Below are positions 7,450 to 17,223 of a DNA stretch of 64,000 bases, in pieces. The stretch is from Desulfovibrio sp. ZJ369 (lineage in GTDB: Bacteria; Desulfobacterota; Desulfovibrionia; Desulfovibrionales; Desulfovibrionaceae). The stretch lies in assembly GCF_011039085.1 (NCBI RefSeq), contig NZ_JAAKEI010000008.1:43774-107773 (forward strand). The letters run 5' to 3'. The number at the start of each line of letters is the position of its first letter. Positions within the stretch are counted from its first letter, which is position 1. The notes under the pieces were generated by a model, which saw only the letters and a program-made list of their open reading frames with translations, searched no databases and had not been told where the DNA came from. Made by a program: the position numbers and the translations under genes.

Positions 7450-9132
7450 ATGAATGACGCACGCAGCAAAAAAATGAAGAGTGGGCTGGAAAAAGCCCCG
7501 CACCGTTCTCTGCTCTATGCTCTGGGCCTGACCAGGGAAGAAATGGAACGCCCTCTGGTGGGCGTGGTCAACGCCGCCAGCGAGGTGGTGCCGGGCCATA
7601 TGCATCTGGACGCTTTGGCCTCGGCCGTCAAGGCCGGGGTGCGCATGGCCGGCGGCACGCCCCTGGAGTTCCCGGCCATTGCCGTGTGCGACGGCCTGGC
7701 CATGAACCATGAGGGTATGCGCTTTTCCCTGCCTTCGCGTGAGTTTATTGCGGATTCCATTGAGATCATGGCGCGCGGCCATGCCTTTGACGCCCTGGTC
7801 TTCATTCCCAACTGCGACAAGTGCGTGCCCGGTATGCTCATGGCCATGCTGCGCCTGAACCTGCCGTCCGTTCTGGTTTCCGGCGGCCCCATGCTGCCCG
7901 GCAACATCGGGCCGCACGACCGCGGCGATCTGATCACGATTTTTGAAGCCGTGGGCCGGGTGCGCAGCGGGAGCATGAGCGAGGAAGAGCTGGAATCCAT
8001 GGTCGAGCGGGCCTGCCCGGGCTGCGGCGCCTGCGCGGGCATGTTCACGGCCAATTCCATGAATTGCCTGGCGGAAACCATTGGCGTGGCCCTGCCCGGC
8101 AACGGCACGATCCCGGCGGTGAGCGCGGCCCGCGTGCGCCTGGCCAAGACCGCGGGCATGCGGGTCATGGATCTGCTCGCAAACCAGATCCGCCCGCGCG
8201 ACATCGTCACGCCCGATGCTGTGGCCAATGCCGTGGCCGTGGACATGGCCCTGGGCTGCTCCACCAACACGGTGCTGCATCTGCCCGCCATCTTCGGCGA
8301 GGCGGGCCTGGATATGGGGCTGGAGGTCTTTGACGAGGTAAGCCGCAAGAGCCCCAACCTCTGCAAGCTCTCGCCCGCGGGCAGGCATTTCATGGTGGAT
8401 CTGGACAATGCCGGGGGCATCCCCGCGGTCATGAGCGAGCTGGACAAGCTCGGCCTGATCCACAAGGACTGCCTGACCGTCACCGGCAGGACCGTGGGCG
8501 ACAATCTCAAGGATCGCAAGGCGCGCATCCTGGATCCGGATGTGATCCGCCCCCTGGGCCAGGCCTATTCCAAGCAGGGCGGCATTGCCGTTCTGCGCGG
8601 CAGCCTCGCGCCGGGCGGGGCCGTTGTCAAGCAATCGGCGGTTGCCCCGGAAATGATGCGCCGCGACGTGCGCGCGCGGGTTTTTGACTCCGAGGAAGAC
8701 GCCATGCGCGCGATCCTGGACGGCAAAATCCAGCCCGGCGACGGCGTGGTGATCCGCTACGAGGGCCCGCGCGGCGGTCCGGGCATGCGCGAAATGCTCT
8801 CGCCCACCGCGGCCATCACCGGCATGGGCCTGGGCAAAGACGTGGCCCTGCTCACGGACGGTCGTTTTTCCGGCGGCACCAATGGCGCGGCCATCGGCCA
8901 CATTTCGCCCGAAGCCGCGGACGGCGGCATCATTGCCCTGGTGCGCGAAGGCGACATGATCCACATTGACATACCGGGCCGCAAGCTGGATCTGCTGGTG
9001 GACGAGGCCGAGCTTGAGCGGCGCAAAAGCGAGCTTGAAGCGCCGCGCAAGGATTGCCCCTATCCGGTGCTCAGGCGCTATGCCCATCTGGTCAGCTCCG
9101 CGTCCACGGGCGCGCGCTACAGAGAAATATAA
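7450..9132 (+). CDS. ilvD: Dihydroxy-acid dehydratase IlvD
   Basis: The 560-residue protein has the iron-sulfur ligand motifs NCDKCVPGM and [18 protein letters not shown], and the C-terminal FSGGTNG segment. It dehydrates 2,3-dihydroxy-isovalerate and its homologue in valine, leucine and isoleucine synthesis. Length matches the family. It appears monocistronic: a divergent flippase gene lies 253 bases upstream and a hairpin follows 70 bases after the stop. No T-box or other leader element is evident upstream. Confidence 0.96.
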   Translation: MNDARSKKMKSGLEKAPHRSLLYALGLTREEMERPLVGVVNAASEVVPGHMHLDALASAVKAGVRMAGGTPLEFPAIAVCDGLAMNHEGMRFSLPSREFIADSIEIMARGHAFDALVFIPNCDKCVPGMLMAMLRLNLPSVLVSGGPMLPGNIGPHDRGDLITIFEAVGRVRSGSMSEEELESMVERACPGCGACAGMFTANSMNCLAETIGVALPGNGTIPAVSAARVRLAKTAGMRVMDLLANQIRPRDIVTPDAVANAVAVDMALGCSTNTVLHLPAIFGEAGLDMGLEVFDEVSRKSPNLCKLSPAGRHFMVDLDNAGGIPAVMSELDKLGLIHKDCLTVTGRTVGDNLKDRKARILDPDVIRPLGQAYSKQGGIAVLRGSLAPGGAVVKQSAVAPEMMRRDVRARVFDSEEDAMRAILDGKIQPGDGVVIRYEGPRGGPGMREMLSPTAAITGMGLGKDVALLTDGRFSGGTNGAAIGHISPEAADGGIIALVREGDMIHIDIPGRKLDLLVDEAELERRKSELEAPRKDCPYPVLRRYAHLVSSASTGARYREI

Positions 9133-9202
9133 AGTTCTGCGGTTCTGCGGCTCTCCGGCTGCCGTCATGGGCCAGAGGTTTCGCAATTTTTTTCCTGCGT
9201 GC

Positions 9203-9235
9203 GGAGGGATTCACCTGTAGAAAGTGAATCCCTCC
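9203..9235 (+). terminator. Perfect hairpin after ilvD (terminator-like, no U tract)
   Basis: GGAGGGATTCAC and GTGAATCCCTCC form a 12-base-pair stem with a 9-base loop. No T run follows, so it may be an mRNA 3' stabiliser or a weak terminator. Confidence 0.5.
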
Positions 9236-9296
9236 CGCTTGCGCATACGCTTGACATTTTTTTCTCAATATGAGACTTGGTAATTGCGAGCGAAAG

Positions 9297-9418
9297 CTGC
9301 AAGAGAGCACCCGCGCTGCGCCGTGAACACAAGCGCGCCGCCACGGGGTCGCCGAAGGGGCAAGGCCGCCAGGCTGAAACTCTCAGGCATCAGGATTGCA
9401 GCCGGACGCACCTCTGAA
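9297..9418 (+). promoter_or_regulatory. Glycine riboswitch (gcvT-type aptamer)
   Basis: The conserved aptamer blocks CGCCGAAGGGGCAA (about 9350-9363) and GAAACTCTCAGGC (about 9376-9388) are present. They are followed by CAGGATTGCAGCCGGACGC and CCTCTG. An upstream AGAGAG (9302-9307) can pair with CTCTC. Only one aptamer is apparent rather than the common tandem. It lies 46 bases before the inferred grdX start and heads the glycine reductase operon, so glycine would be expected to switch expression on. A TTGACA hexamer sits upstream at 9251-9256, but I find no convincing -10 box for it. Confidence 0.85.
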
Positions 9419-9463
9419 CCGCCTCCAGCGCGACAGAGCCAATGCAAACGCGGGAGCTTTGCC

Positions 9464-10024
9464 GTGGCCGGTCGCGCGAGCCTGATTACCAACAATCCGC
9501 TTTTTTCCACCCGCAGTCCCGCGGGCCTTGACGTGTGCCTTGTGGACGACGACGCCCGCGCCGTGCTGATCCGCGCGCGCGATCTGGTGCATCGGGGCTG
9601 GCGTCTGGCCAATCATCCGCTGTACGGCAATTTCCGGCCACACCAGCAACCCTATCGCTCCATTGTTCTGCTTGTGCCCGCGGCAGGCAGGAGCGCCGCG
9701 GGCAGGAGGCAGGCGGCGGCCGGAGGGCGCGAAGTCGCGGCCGCGCCCGCTGCCCATGCTCCCCCCCAGGGCCAGATGCCTTTTGTGCCCGGTCCCGCCA
9801 CGCAAGCGACTCCGGCCTCCCGCGCCGGGCAAAGCCCCTCCGGCTGTCTTGCTCCCGTCGATCCCGAATCCCTGCATTTTCTGGAACAAGCCCTGTTGCT
9901 GTACCAGAGCCCCTCTGCAAACATCCGGCAAAGCCGCCCGGAAGACCTGCCTGAAATCATGCGCCGCGACTGCGCGCTTTTGGATTACGAATTGCTCAAA
10001 GCCACGCTGGACAGCCTGCTCTGA
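9464..10024 (+). CDS. grdX: GrdX family protein
   Basis: This 186-residue protein of unknown function is characteristic of glycine/sarcosine reductase operons. The family core is residues 1-70: ITNNPLF, a DDD/acidic block and HPLYGNFRPHQQPYRS. The GTG at 9464 is chosen because it follows a GGGAG site and starts the conserved core; an upstream ATG would extend into the riboswitch. After the core comes a Gly/Ala/Pro-rich insert of about 50 residues, then a helical tail (PEDLPEIMRRDCALLDYELLK). The insert is longer than I expect for clostridial GrdX. Confidence 0.75.
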   Translation: MAGRASLITNNPLFSTRSPAGLDVCLVDDDARAVLIRARDLVHRGWRLANHPLYGNFRPHQQPYRSIVLLVPAAGRSAAGRRQAAAGGREVAAAPAAHAPPQGQMPFVPGPATQATPASRAGQSPSGCLAPVDPESLHFLEQALLLYQSPSANIRQSRPEDLPEIMRRDCALLDYELLKATLDSLL

Positions 10025-10213
10025 CCTGCGCCGGTCGGGCCGGTCCGGTCCGTGGCAGGCGCAAGGGCAAAGAGCGGCATGCCCCTCTTCTCGCGACGCG
10101 CGGCGGCGCTGCGCGGGCCTGTTGCCCGCGAATCCGGAGCGCGGGGCCGCCGTTTTCTCTCTGCGAACTCAATCAGCCCAAGGCTGACGACCGTCTGACC
10201 CAAGGAGTTTGTC

Positions 10214-11500
10214 GTGAATCTGGAACTGCACAAGATTGAAATCCGCAAACTGGAATGGGGCTCGCACACCGGCGCGCGCGACCATGTGCTGACCGTCAAC
10301 AAGGAAGAGCTGGTCCAAATGCTGCTGGAGGATCAGGCCCTCAAAAACGTGCGCGTGGAGCTGGTTCATCCGGGCGAGAGCGCGCGCATCCTGCCCTGCA
10401 AGGACGCCGTGGAACCGCGCTGCAAACTGGAAGGCCCGGGCGAGGTTTTTCCCGGCTGGATCGGAGACGTGGAAACCGTGGGCCAGGGGAAAACGCTGGT
10501 TCTCGCGGGCGCGGCCGTGCTGACCACGGGCCGCCTGGTGGCCCCGCAGGAAGGCATTGTGGACATGAGCGGGCCCGGCGCCGCGTACACGCCCTTTTCC
10601 CAAACCTGCAACGTGGTCCTGGTCTTTGAGCCCGCTGAGGGCGTGGAGTTGCACGCGCTGGAGGCCGTCTACCGCCGGGCCGGGCTCAAGGCCGCGCATT
10701 ATCTGGCCTCCTGCTGCAAAGAAGTCAGGGCCGATACGGTGGAATCCTACGCGTTCCCGCCGCTGGCCGAGGCCATGAGCGCGTATCCCGGTCTGCCCAG
10801 GGTGGGCTATCTCTACATGCTTCAGTCCCAGGGACTGCTGCACGACACCTGGGTGTACGGCGTGGACGCAAAAAAAATCCTGCCCACCCTGATCAGCCCC
10901 ACGGAGGTCATGGACGGCGCGATCATTTCCGGCAACTGCGTTTCGGCCTGCGACAAAAACAGCACCTACATGCATCTGAACAACCCGGTGATCGCCAGCC
11001 TCTATGCCCATCACGGCAAGGACATCAATTTTGCGGGCGTGATCATCACCAATGAAAACGTGACCCTGGCCGACAAAAAGCGCAGCTCTTCCTATGCGGT
11101 GAAGCTGGCGCGCATGCTCGGCGTGGACGGTCTGGTCATTTCCGAGGAAGGCTTCGGCAACCCGGACGCGGACCTGATCATGAACTGCTGGAAAGCCGAG
11201 CGCGCGGGCATCAGGACCGTCCTGATCACCGACGAGTATGCCGGACGCGACGGCTCAAGCCAGTCTCTGGCGGATTCCTGCCCCGAAGGCGACGCCTGCG
11301 TCACGGCGGGCAACGCCAATGCGCTCATTGTGCTGCCGCCCATGCAACGGGTCATCGGCGATCCGGCCACAGCCGAAGTCATTGCCGGCGGCTTCTTCGG
11401 GGCCCTGCGCGAAGACGGCAGCATGGAAGTGGAGTTGCAGGCCATCATGGGGGCCACCAACGAGCTGGGATACAGCCGCATCGGCGGCCGCACGTTGTAG
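10214..11500 (+). CDS. grdE: Glycine reductase protein B proprotein GrdE
   Basis: The 428-residue proprotein gives the 22- and 25-kDa subunits of substrate-specific protein B. The conserved Asn-Cys cleavage site falls at N241-C242 (in SGNCVSACDK). Self-cleavage there would convert Cys242 to the pyruvoyl group that binds glycine. The GTG start at 10214 has AAGGAG six bases upstream. It is separated from grdX by 189 bases and precedes grdB by 79. The related sarcosine or betaine-specific paralogues (GrdG, GrdI) cannot be excluded by sequence alone, but the upstream glycine riboswitch favours glycine. Confidence 0.93.
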   Translation: MNLELHKIEIRKLEWGSHTGARDHVLTVNKEELVQMLLEDQALKNVRVELVHPGESARILPCKDAVEPRCKLEGPGEVFPGWIGDVETVGQGKTLVLAGAAVLTTGRLVAPQEGIVDMSGPGAAYTPFSQTCNVVLVFEPAEGVELHALEAVYRRAGLKAAHYLASCCKEVRADTVESYAFPPLAEAMSAYPGLPRVGYLYMLQSQGLLHDTWVYGVDAKKILPTLISPTEVMDGAIISGNCVSACDKNSTYMHLNNPVIASLYAHHGKDINFAGVIITNENVTLADKKRSSSYAVKLARMLGVDGLVISEEGFGNPDADLIMNCWKAERAGIRTVLITDEYAGRDGSSQSLADSCPEGDACVTAGNANALIVLPPMQRVIGDPATAEVIAGGFFGALREDGSMEVELQAIMGATNELGYSRIGGRTL

Positions 11501-11579
11501 ACAGCGCCTTTTTGACTTCCGGCTGCACCCTCCAGGTTTTTCAGGAACAGCGCGGAAATGACACAGGAAGGAGTGGAGT

Positions 11580-12890
11580 ATGGCATATCGCGTCATTCAC
11601 TATATCAATCAGTTTTTCGGCGGCATCGGCGGCGAGGACAAGGCGGACGCGGCCCCGGAAACGCGCCAGGGCGTCGTGGGTCCGGGCATGGCCTTCAAGG
11701 CCGCGCTGGGCAATGAAGCCGAAATCGTGGCCACCTTCATCTGCGGCGACAACTATTTTGCCAACAACATGGATGCCGTGACCGCCCAGGTGGTGGAAGC
11801 GGCGCGCGCCTGCAAGGCCGACGCCCTGATCGCCGGGCCTGCCTTCAATGCCGGGCGCTACGGCGCGGCCTGCGCGGCGGTCTGCGCGACGGTCCGGAAA
11901 ACTTTGGGCATCCCGGTGGTCACGGCCCTGTATCGTGAAAATCCGGGCGTGGATCTGTTCCGCAAGGAGATTCCCATTGTGGAGGCCGCGGACTCCGCGC
12001 GCGGCATGGCCAAGGCCGTGCCGGTCATGGTCCGGGTGCTGCTCAAGCTGCTCAAAGGCGAGGAACTGGGCTCCCCGGCCGAGGAAGGCCTGCTTGAAAA
12101 AGGCATCCGCCAGAATATCTTTTATGATCAGCCCGGCGCGGAACGCGCGGTGCGCATGCTGAGCAAAAAGCTCAAGGGGGAGCCTTTTGTCACGGAGTAC
12201 AAGATGCCGGTCTTTGACCGCGTGACCCCGCGCCCGCCCGTGGCTGAGATGGGTAGCGCCAAAATTGCCGTGGTCACTTCCGGGGGCATCGTGCCCATCG
12301 GCAATCCGGATCACATTGCGGCTTCCAGCGCCCAGAACTACGGCGAATACGACATCAGCACGGTGACGGATCTGCATCAGGGCGAATACCAGACCGCGCA
12401 CGGCGGCTATGATCAGACCTATGCCAACCAGGACCCGGATCGCGTGCTGCCCGTGGACGTGCTGCGCGATCTGGAAAAGGAAGGCCGCATCGGCTCCCTG
12501 CATCATCTCTTTTACAGCACCGTGGGCAACGGCACGGCCGTGGCCAGGGCCAGGGATTTCGGCATCGAGATCGGCAAGCGCCTCAAGGACGCCCAGGTGC
12601 AGGCGGTGATCCTCACCTCCACCTGAGGCACCTGCACGCGTTGCGGCGCAACGCTCGCCAAAGCCATTGAGGACACCGCCGACGTGCCGGTGGTTCACAT
12701 GTGCACCATTGTGCCCATCTCTCTGAGTATCGGGGCCAACCGCATTGTGCCCACCGTGTCCATCCCGTACCCCCTGGGCAATCCCGATCTTTCTCCGGAT
12801 GCGGAAAAGGCCCTGCGCCGCGCACTGGTGGAGCGGGCCCTGACCGCGCTGTCCACGCCCGTGGCCGAGCAGACGGTCTTCAACAAATAA
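11580..12890 (+). CDS. grdB: Glycine reductase protein B, selenoprotein subunit GrdB (UGA = Sec349)
   Basis: The frame runs 348 codons to an in-frame TGA (12624-12626) and then continues 87 more codons to TAA at 12888-12890, 436 residues in all. The TGA lies in T-U-G-T-C-T-R-C, matching the U-x2-C-x2-C active site of GrdB, where the selenolate attacks the pyruvoyl-bound substrate. The downstream part reads as a normal GrdB C-terminus (HMCTIVPISLSIGANRIVP). A hairpin 12 bases after the TGA fits a bacterial SECIS. GGAAGGA precedes the ATG. Automatic callers will truncate this gene or mark it broken. Confidence 0.95.
12638..12654 (+). promoter_or_regulatory. SECIS-like hairpin of grdB
   Basis: GCGTTGC and GCAACGC form a perfect 7-base-pair stem with the 3-base loop GGC, starting 12 bases after the selenocysteine UGA. 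Spacing and the G in the apical loop fit a bacterial SelB-binding element. Confidence 0.7.
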
Positions 12891-12946
12891 GAAACAGGGA
12901 GAAGGCCGCGCCGCCGGAGCAGAGCGGCGCGGCTCAAGGAGAGAGC

Positions 12947-13864
12947 ATGGAACAGCGTGAACTGGTCATTATCGGGGCCGGACCGGCCGGGCTTACCGCG
13001 GCGGTGTACGGCAAACGCGCGGGCCTGGACGTGCTGGTGCTGGAAAAAGGCAAAGCCGGCGGCCAGATTTTAATCACCAGTGAGATCGAAAACTGGCCGG
13101 GCACGATCTCTGCATCGGGCGCGGCCCTGGCCGACAGTTTCCGGGCACATGCCGAGCACTTCAAGGCTGAATTCCGCACCGCGCAGGTCAACGGTCTGCG
13201 GCCCGATGGCGGCAAAACCGTGGTAATCACGGACAAGGGCGAAATCGAGGCCCAGGCCCTGATTGTGGCGAGCGGGGCCAATTTCCGCAAGCACGGCTGT
13301 CCGGGTGAAAAGGAATTCATGGGCAAGGGCGTTTCCTATTGCGCGGTCTGCGACGCGGCTTTTTTCGAGGATCTTGAGGTGGCGGTCATCGGCGGCGGCA
13401 ATACCGCGGTGGAAGAAGCCTGCTACCTGACCCGTTTTGCGGAAAAAGTCTATATCGTGCACCGCCGCGATCAGTTCCGCGCGGATCGGCTGGTCGCCGA
13501 GCGGGCTCTGGCCAATCCCAAAATCGTGCCCATCTGGGACAGCGTGCTGGAGGCCATTGAAGGCGACGGCTTGGTGGAACGGATCGTGCTCAGAAACGTG
13601 AAGAGCGATCAGAAAAACGCGCTTGCGGTCAACGGCGTCTTTATTTTCATCGGCACCCTGCCCAATGCCGCGTTTTTGAACGGCGTTGTGCACACCGTGG
13701 ACGGCGGCTGGATCGTCACGGACGAGAACATGAAAACCTCCGCGCCCGGCATTTTCGCGGCTGGCGACGTGCGCAACACCGCGCTGCGCCAGGTGGTCAC
13801 CGCGGCCGGGGACGGGGCGCGGGCCGCCATGTCCGCGTATGCCTATATCATGGAACAGAAATAG
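12947..13864 (+). CDS. trxB: Thioredoxin reductase (glycine reductase operon)
   Basis: The 305-residue flavoprotein has an N-terminal FAD motif GAGPAGLTAA, the redox pair C132-A-V-C135, the NAD(P)H motif GGGNTA and a C-terminal GIFAAGDV. It would pass electrons from NAD(P)H to the thioredoxin encoded four genes downstream and so to selenoprotein A. The start ATG at 12947 has AAGGAGAG just upstream; longer in-frame extensions overlap grdB. Its place between grdB and grdC matches clostridial operons that carry trxB and trxA among the grd genes. Confidence 0.95.
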   Translation: MEQRELVIIGAGPAGLTAAVYGKRAGLDVLVLEKGKAGGQILITSEIENWPGTISASGAALADSFRAHAEHFKAEFRTAQVNGLRPDGGKTVVITDKGEIEAQALIVASGANFRKHGCPGEKEFMGKGVSYCAVCDAAFFEDLEVAVIGGGNTAVEEACYLTRFAEKVYIVHRRDQFRADRLVAERALANPKIVPIWDSVLEAIEGDGLVERIVLRNVKSDQKNALAVNGVFIFIGTLPNAAFLNGVVHTVDGGWIVTDENMKTSAPGIFAAGDVRNTALRQVVTAAGDGARAAMSAYAYIMEQK

Positions 13865-13923
13865 CGGCTTGCCGGGCGCGCGGAGCGTCCCGCGACGGCT
13901 GTTTTTACGCTAAGGAGCAACAC

Positions 13924-15474
13924 ATGGGCAATGTCGGCATCAAAGGCACGGCCTACTGCCTGAATTTCGCGCCCGAGCTGGCCCTGCACTACGGCGGCAC
14001 ACCCTCTCAGGAGCGGCGCGCCAAGCCGGATTCCGAGTATTTGCAGACCCTGCCCGGCCGCGCCCAGAGTTACGAGGAGGCCGCGGGCTACGCGCCCAAC
14101 AAGGTCTACATCGGCGCCATGTCCGTGGACGATCTGGCCAGGGCGCCGACGCCCTGGCTGGAACATCCGGGCGCGCCCGAGCGTTACGGCAGGTTCGGGG
14201 AGATCATGCCTGAGGATGAGTTCCTCGGCTTTCTGGACATTTGCGACGTTTTTGATCTGATCTGGCTGGAAAAGGATTTTGCGGCCGCTGTGCGGGAAAA
14301 GCTGGCCGGGGATCCGGCCGTGGGCGAAAGTCAGTTGGCCCGCCTGGAAGCCGGGCATGAGGCCGCGGAGATCGCCCAGGCCGTGGAAAAGCACGGCGCG
14401 CTGCCCCTGTACAGCAAGGGCAGTGTGGCGGGCTGCTGCCGCCGGGCCCATGACTCGGACGAAAACCTTTCGGCGCATGTGATGCTGGAAAACCTGGCCT
14501 GCAAGGCCAGCGGCGTGCTGGCGCTGCTGCACATGATCAAAAATTGCGGCCTTGAGCCTTCGGACATCGACTTTGTGGTGGAATGCTCCGAAGAGGCCGT
14601 GGGCGACGTGATGCAGCGCGGCGGCGGCAACATGGCCAAGGCCGTGGCCGAAATCGCGGGCTGCGCCAATGCCAGCGGCTTTGATGTGCGCGGCTTCTGC
14701 GCCGGGCCGGCCGCGGCCGTGATCGCCGGAGCGGGCATGGTGGCCTCTGGCCTGCGCAAAAACGTGGCCGTGGTTGGCGGCGGATCCTTGCCCAAGCTGT
14801 ATATGAACTCCCGCGATCACATCAAAAAGGGGCTCCCGGCCCTGGAAAACTGCATGGGCAGTTTCGCGATCCTGCTTGTGCCGGATGAAGGCAGCCTGCC
14901 CGTGATCCGCCTGGATTCCATCGGCAAGCATACTGTGGGCGCAGGCGCGGCCCCGCAGGCCATTACTTCGGCCCTGACCTTTGAGCCGCTCGCCCGTCTG
15001 GGCCTCAGGCTCACGGATGTGGACAAGTACGCGCCCGAACTGCACAACGCTGAAATCACCCTGCCCGCGGGCGCGGGCAACGTGCCGGAGGCCAATTACA
15101 AGATGATCGCGGCGCTGGCGGTCATGAAGGGCCAGCTCAAGCGGGAGGAAATCCCGCAATTCGCGGCAGAGCGCGGTATTCCGGGCTTTGTGCACACCCA
15201 GGGCCACATTCCGTCGGGCGTGCCCTACATGGGACATGCCTGCGACGCCCTGGCGGCCGGAACAATCCGGCGCGCCATGATCATCGGCAAGGGCAGTCTG
15301 TTTCTGGGCCGCCTGACCAATCTGGCCGATGGCGCGTCCTTCATCATGGAGGGTCCGGGCCGCGGCGCGCCCCGGGCCGCCGCAAGCGCGGCAGCGGGCG
15401 TGAGCAGGGAGGATGTGCGGGAAATGCTGCTGGACGCGCTTTCGGAACTGGCCGCCAACCTGCAGAAAAGCTGA
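13924..15474 (+). CDS. grdC: Glycine reductase protein C, beta subunit GrdC
   Basis: The 516-residue protein is related to 3-ketoacyl-ACP synthase III and phosphate acetyltransferase-like folds. The typical opening GIKGTAYCLNFAPELALHYG and Cys-containing segments such as VAGCCRRAHDSDENLSAHV are present. With GrdD it accepts the Se-carboxymethyl group from selenoprotein A and forms enzyme-bound acetyl thioester. GTCAAGG-free spacing of 59 bases to trxB carries AAGGAG directly before the ATG. It is followed after 8 bases by grdD, so the two are translated together. Confidence 0.95.
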   Translation: MGNVGIKGTAYCLNFAPELALHYGGTPSQERRAKPDSEYLQTLPGRAQSYEEAAGYAPNKVYIGAMSVDDLARAPTPWLEHPGAPERYGRFGEIMPEDEFLGFLDICDVFDLIWLEKDFAAAVREKLAGDPAVGESQLARLEAGHEAAEIAQAVEKHGALPLYSKGSVAGCCRRAHDSDENLSAHVMLENLACKASGVLALLHMIKNCGLEPSDIDFVVECSEEAVGDVMQRGGGNMAKAVAEIAGCANASGFDVRGFCAGPAAAVIAGAGMVASGLRKNVAVVGGGSLPKLYMNSRDHIKKGLPALENCMGSFAILLVPDEGSLPVIRLDSIGKHTVGAGAAPQAITSALTFEPLARLGLRLTDVDKYAPELHNAEITLPAGAGNVPEANYKMIAALAVMKGQLKREEIPQFAAERGIPGFVHTQGHIPSGVPYMGHACDALAAGTIRRAMIIGKGSLFLGRLTNLADGASFIMEGPGRGAPRAAASAAAGVSREDVREMLLDALSELAANLQKS

Positions 15475-15482
15475 GGTCTGTC

Positions 15483-16709
15483 ATGGCGGATACATATGCA
15501 AGCAAACAGGCGCGGCAGAGCCCTGACCCCGATACTTCCGGCCGCAACAAACGCGCCCTGATCGGCGAAGCCCTGGCGGAGCTGGTGGCCGCGGCCGGAG
15601 GGGGCGGCCCGCGCCTGCGTATCGGCCTGATGGCCGCGGGCGGCGAAGTGCCGGTGGAAGACTATCTGCAGGGCGCGGCCCTGGCCATGCGCCACGATCC
15701 CCGCATCCAGGCCGTGGGCCTGGGCCCCAGGCCCGACGCGCTTCTGCCCCCCGGTATGGATTGGATTGAGACTCCGGCCTGCGAGGCCGATATGGCCGCG
15801 GCTATGGAAAAAGCCCTGGAAAGCACTGGCCACGGGGCATTGCACGGCGCTGTGGCGCTGCACTATCCCTTTCCGGTGGGCGTTGCCACGCTGGGCCGCA
15901 TCCAGACCCCGGCCAGGGGCAGACCCATGATCCTGGCTTCTTCCACGGGCATCAGCGCGCCGCACCGGGCCTGCGCCATGCTGCGCAATGCCCTCTACGG
16001 GATTGCGGCGGCCAAGGCCCTGGGCGTGGAAAATCCGAGCCTGGGCGTGCTCAATCTGGATGCCGCGCCTCAGGTTCTGCGCGCTCTGGCCCGATTGCGG
16101 GAACGGGGCTACCCCGTGCGCTTTGGAGAAAGCGTGCGCAGCGACGGCGGCGCGCTGCTGCGCGGCAACGATCTCCTCGCGGGCGCGGCGGATGTCTGCG
16201 TCTGCGACACCTTGACCGGCAACGTGCTGATGAAGGTCTTCGCGGCTTTCAACAGCGGCGGCGTCTACGAGACTGCGGGCTGGGGGTACGGCCCTTCGGC
16301 CGGGGAAGGCTGGGACAAGGTGGTTTCCATCATCTCCCGCGCATCGGGCGCGCCGGTCATCGCCAATGCTCTGGCCTGCACGGCGCAGGCCGTGCGCGGC
16401 AATCTGCCGGGCAGGGTGGCCGAGGAGCTCAGAGCTGCGCGGGCTGCGGGCCTGGACGGAGAACTGGCGGCTTTGGAACCGCAGGCCGCGTCCGCGCAGG
16501 ACGCGCCGCCGGCCATGCCGCCGGTCGAGCCCACGGATGAAGAAATCCACGGCATTGACGTGCTGGATCTGGAAAATGCGGTGCATGCCCTGTGGAAAGT
16601 GGGCATTTATGCCGAAGCCGCCATGGGCTGCACCGGCCCGGTGATTAAGCTGGCGGCCGCGGCCAGGGCGCGGGCCGGGGAAGTGCTCAGGGCAGCGGGC
16701 TATGTATAG
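15483..16709 (+). CDS. grdD: Glycine reductase protein C, alpha subunit GrdD
   Basis: The 408-residue subunit releases acetyl phosphate from the acetyl-enzyme. The conserved C-terminal cysteine is C383 in MGCTGPVIK, which corresponds to the acyl-carrying cysteine of the family. The body resembles PlsX/phosphotransacylase-like proteins. An Ala/Pro-rich hinge (about residues 335-350) separates the core from the C-terminal Cys segment. The product, acetyl phosphate, would be used by acetate kinase (not in this window) to make ATP. Confidence 0.94.
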   Translation: MADTYASKQARQSPDPDTSGRNKRALIGEALAELVAAAGGGGPRLRIGLMAAGGEVPVEDYLQGAALAMRHDPRIQAVGLGPRPDALLPPGMDWIETPACEADMAAAMEKALESTGHGALHGAVALHYPFPVGVATLGRIQTPARGRPMILASSTGISAPHRACAMLRNALYGIAAAKALGVENPSLGVLNLDAAPQVLRALARLRERGYPVRFGESVRSDGGALLRGNDLLAGAADVCVCDTLTGNVLMKVFAAFNSGGVYETAGWGYGPSAGEGWDKVVSIISRASGAPVIANALACTAQAVRGNLPGRVAEELRAARAAGLDGELAALEPQAASAQDAPPAMPPVEPTDEEIHGIDVLDLENAVHALWKVGIYAEAAMGCTGPVIKLAAAARARAGEVLRAAGYV

Positions 16710-16808
16710 GCCCGGCGTGCGGCGCGGGAGCATTCTGCCCTGAAGTAGGGCGAAGAAGGGCCGGGCTCAGGCGACACTGCCGCGACAACTCAACCAGCGA
16801 GGTGGATT

Positions 16809-17129
16809 ATGCTCATTGTGGACAAGGAAAATTTTGAAGCCGAGGTGCTTAACAGTGCTGTGCCGGTCATTGTGGATCTCTGGGGCCCGCAGTGCGGCCC
16901 TTGCCTTGCGCTCATGCCGCAGGTGGAGGAACTGGCCGGTCAATATGAAGGCAAAATCAAATTCTGCAAGCTCAATGTGGCCGAAAACCGCCGCCTGGTC
17001 ATTTCCCTGAAGGTCATGGCCGTGCCCACCATTCTTTTTTACAAGGGCGGGCAAAACGTGCAGCGGATCAGCAGCGACCAGGTGACCCTGGAAGCCATCA
17101 GGGCAGGCGCGGAAAGCTTGTTGCAGTAA
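16809..17129 (+). CDS. trxA: Thioredoxin (glycine reductase associated)
   Basis: The 106-residue thioredoxin fold has the redox site C29-G-P-C32 in WGPQCGPC and the cis-proline segment [12 protein letters not shown]. The Trp-Gly-Pro before the site, rather than Trp-Ala-x, is typical of grd-linked thioredoxins. It would reduce the oxidised selenoprotein A (Se-S bridge) each turnover and be re-reduced by the trxB product in the same operon. GAGGTGG precedes the ATG. Confidence 0.93.
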   Translation: MLIVDKENFEAEVLNSAVPVIVDLWGPQCGPCLALMPQVEELAGQYEGKIKFCKLNVAENRRLVISLKVMAVPTILFYKGGQNVQRISSDQVTLEAIRAGAESLLQ

Positions 17130-17223
17130 ACTCTTCGCCAGGGGGAATCCTTTCCCCCGCCGCCGGATTGCGCGGCGGCGCATGACTCTGGCGGATAAGC
17201 GTGTAAACCAAAAGGAGATTGGC

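Noticed and set aside
9251..9279. Sigma-70 promoter upstream of the glycine riboswitch
   Set aside because: TTGACA is present but no acceptable -10 hexamer occurs at 16-18 bases, so it is not listed as a feature.
12624..12626. Frameshift or pseudogene interpretation of grdB
   Set aside because: The frame continues without shift, the TGA is at the family selenocysteine position, and a SECIS-like hairpin follows.
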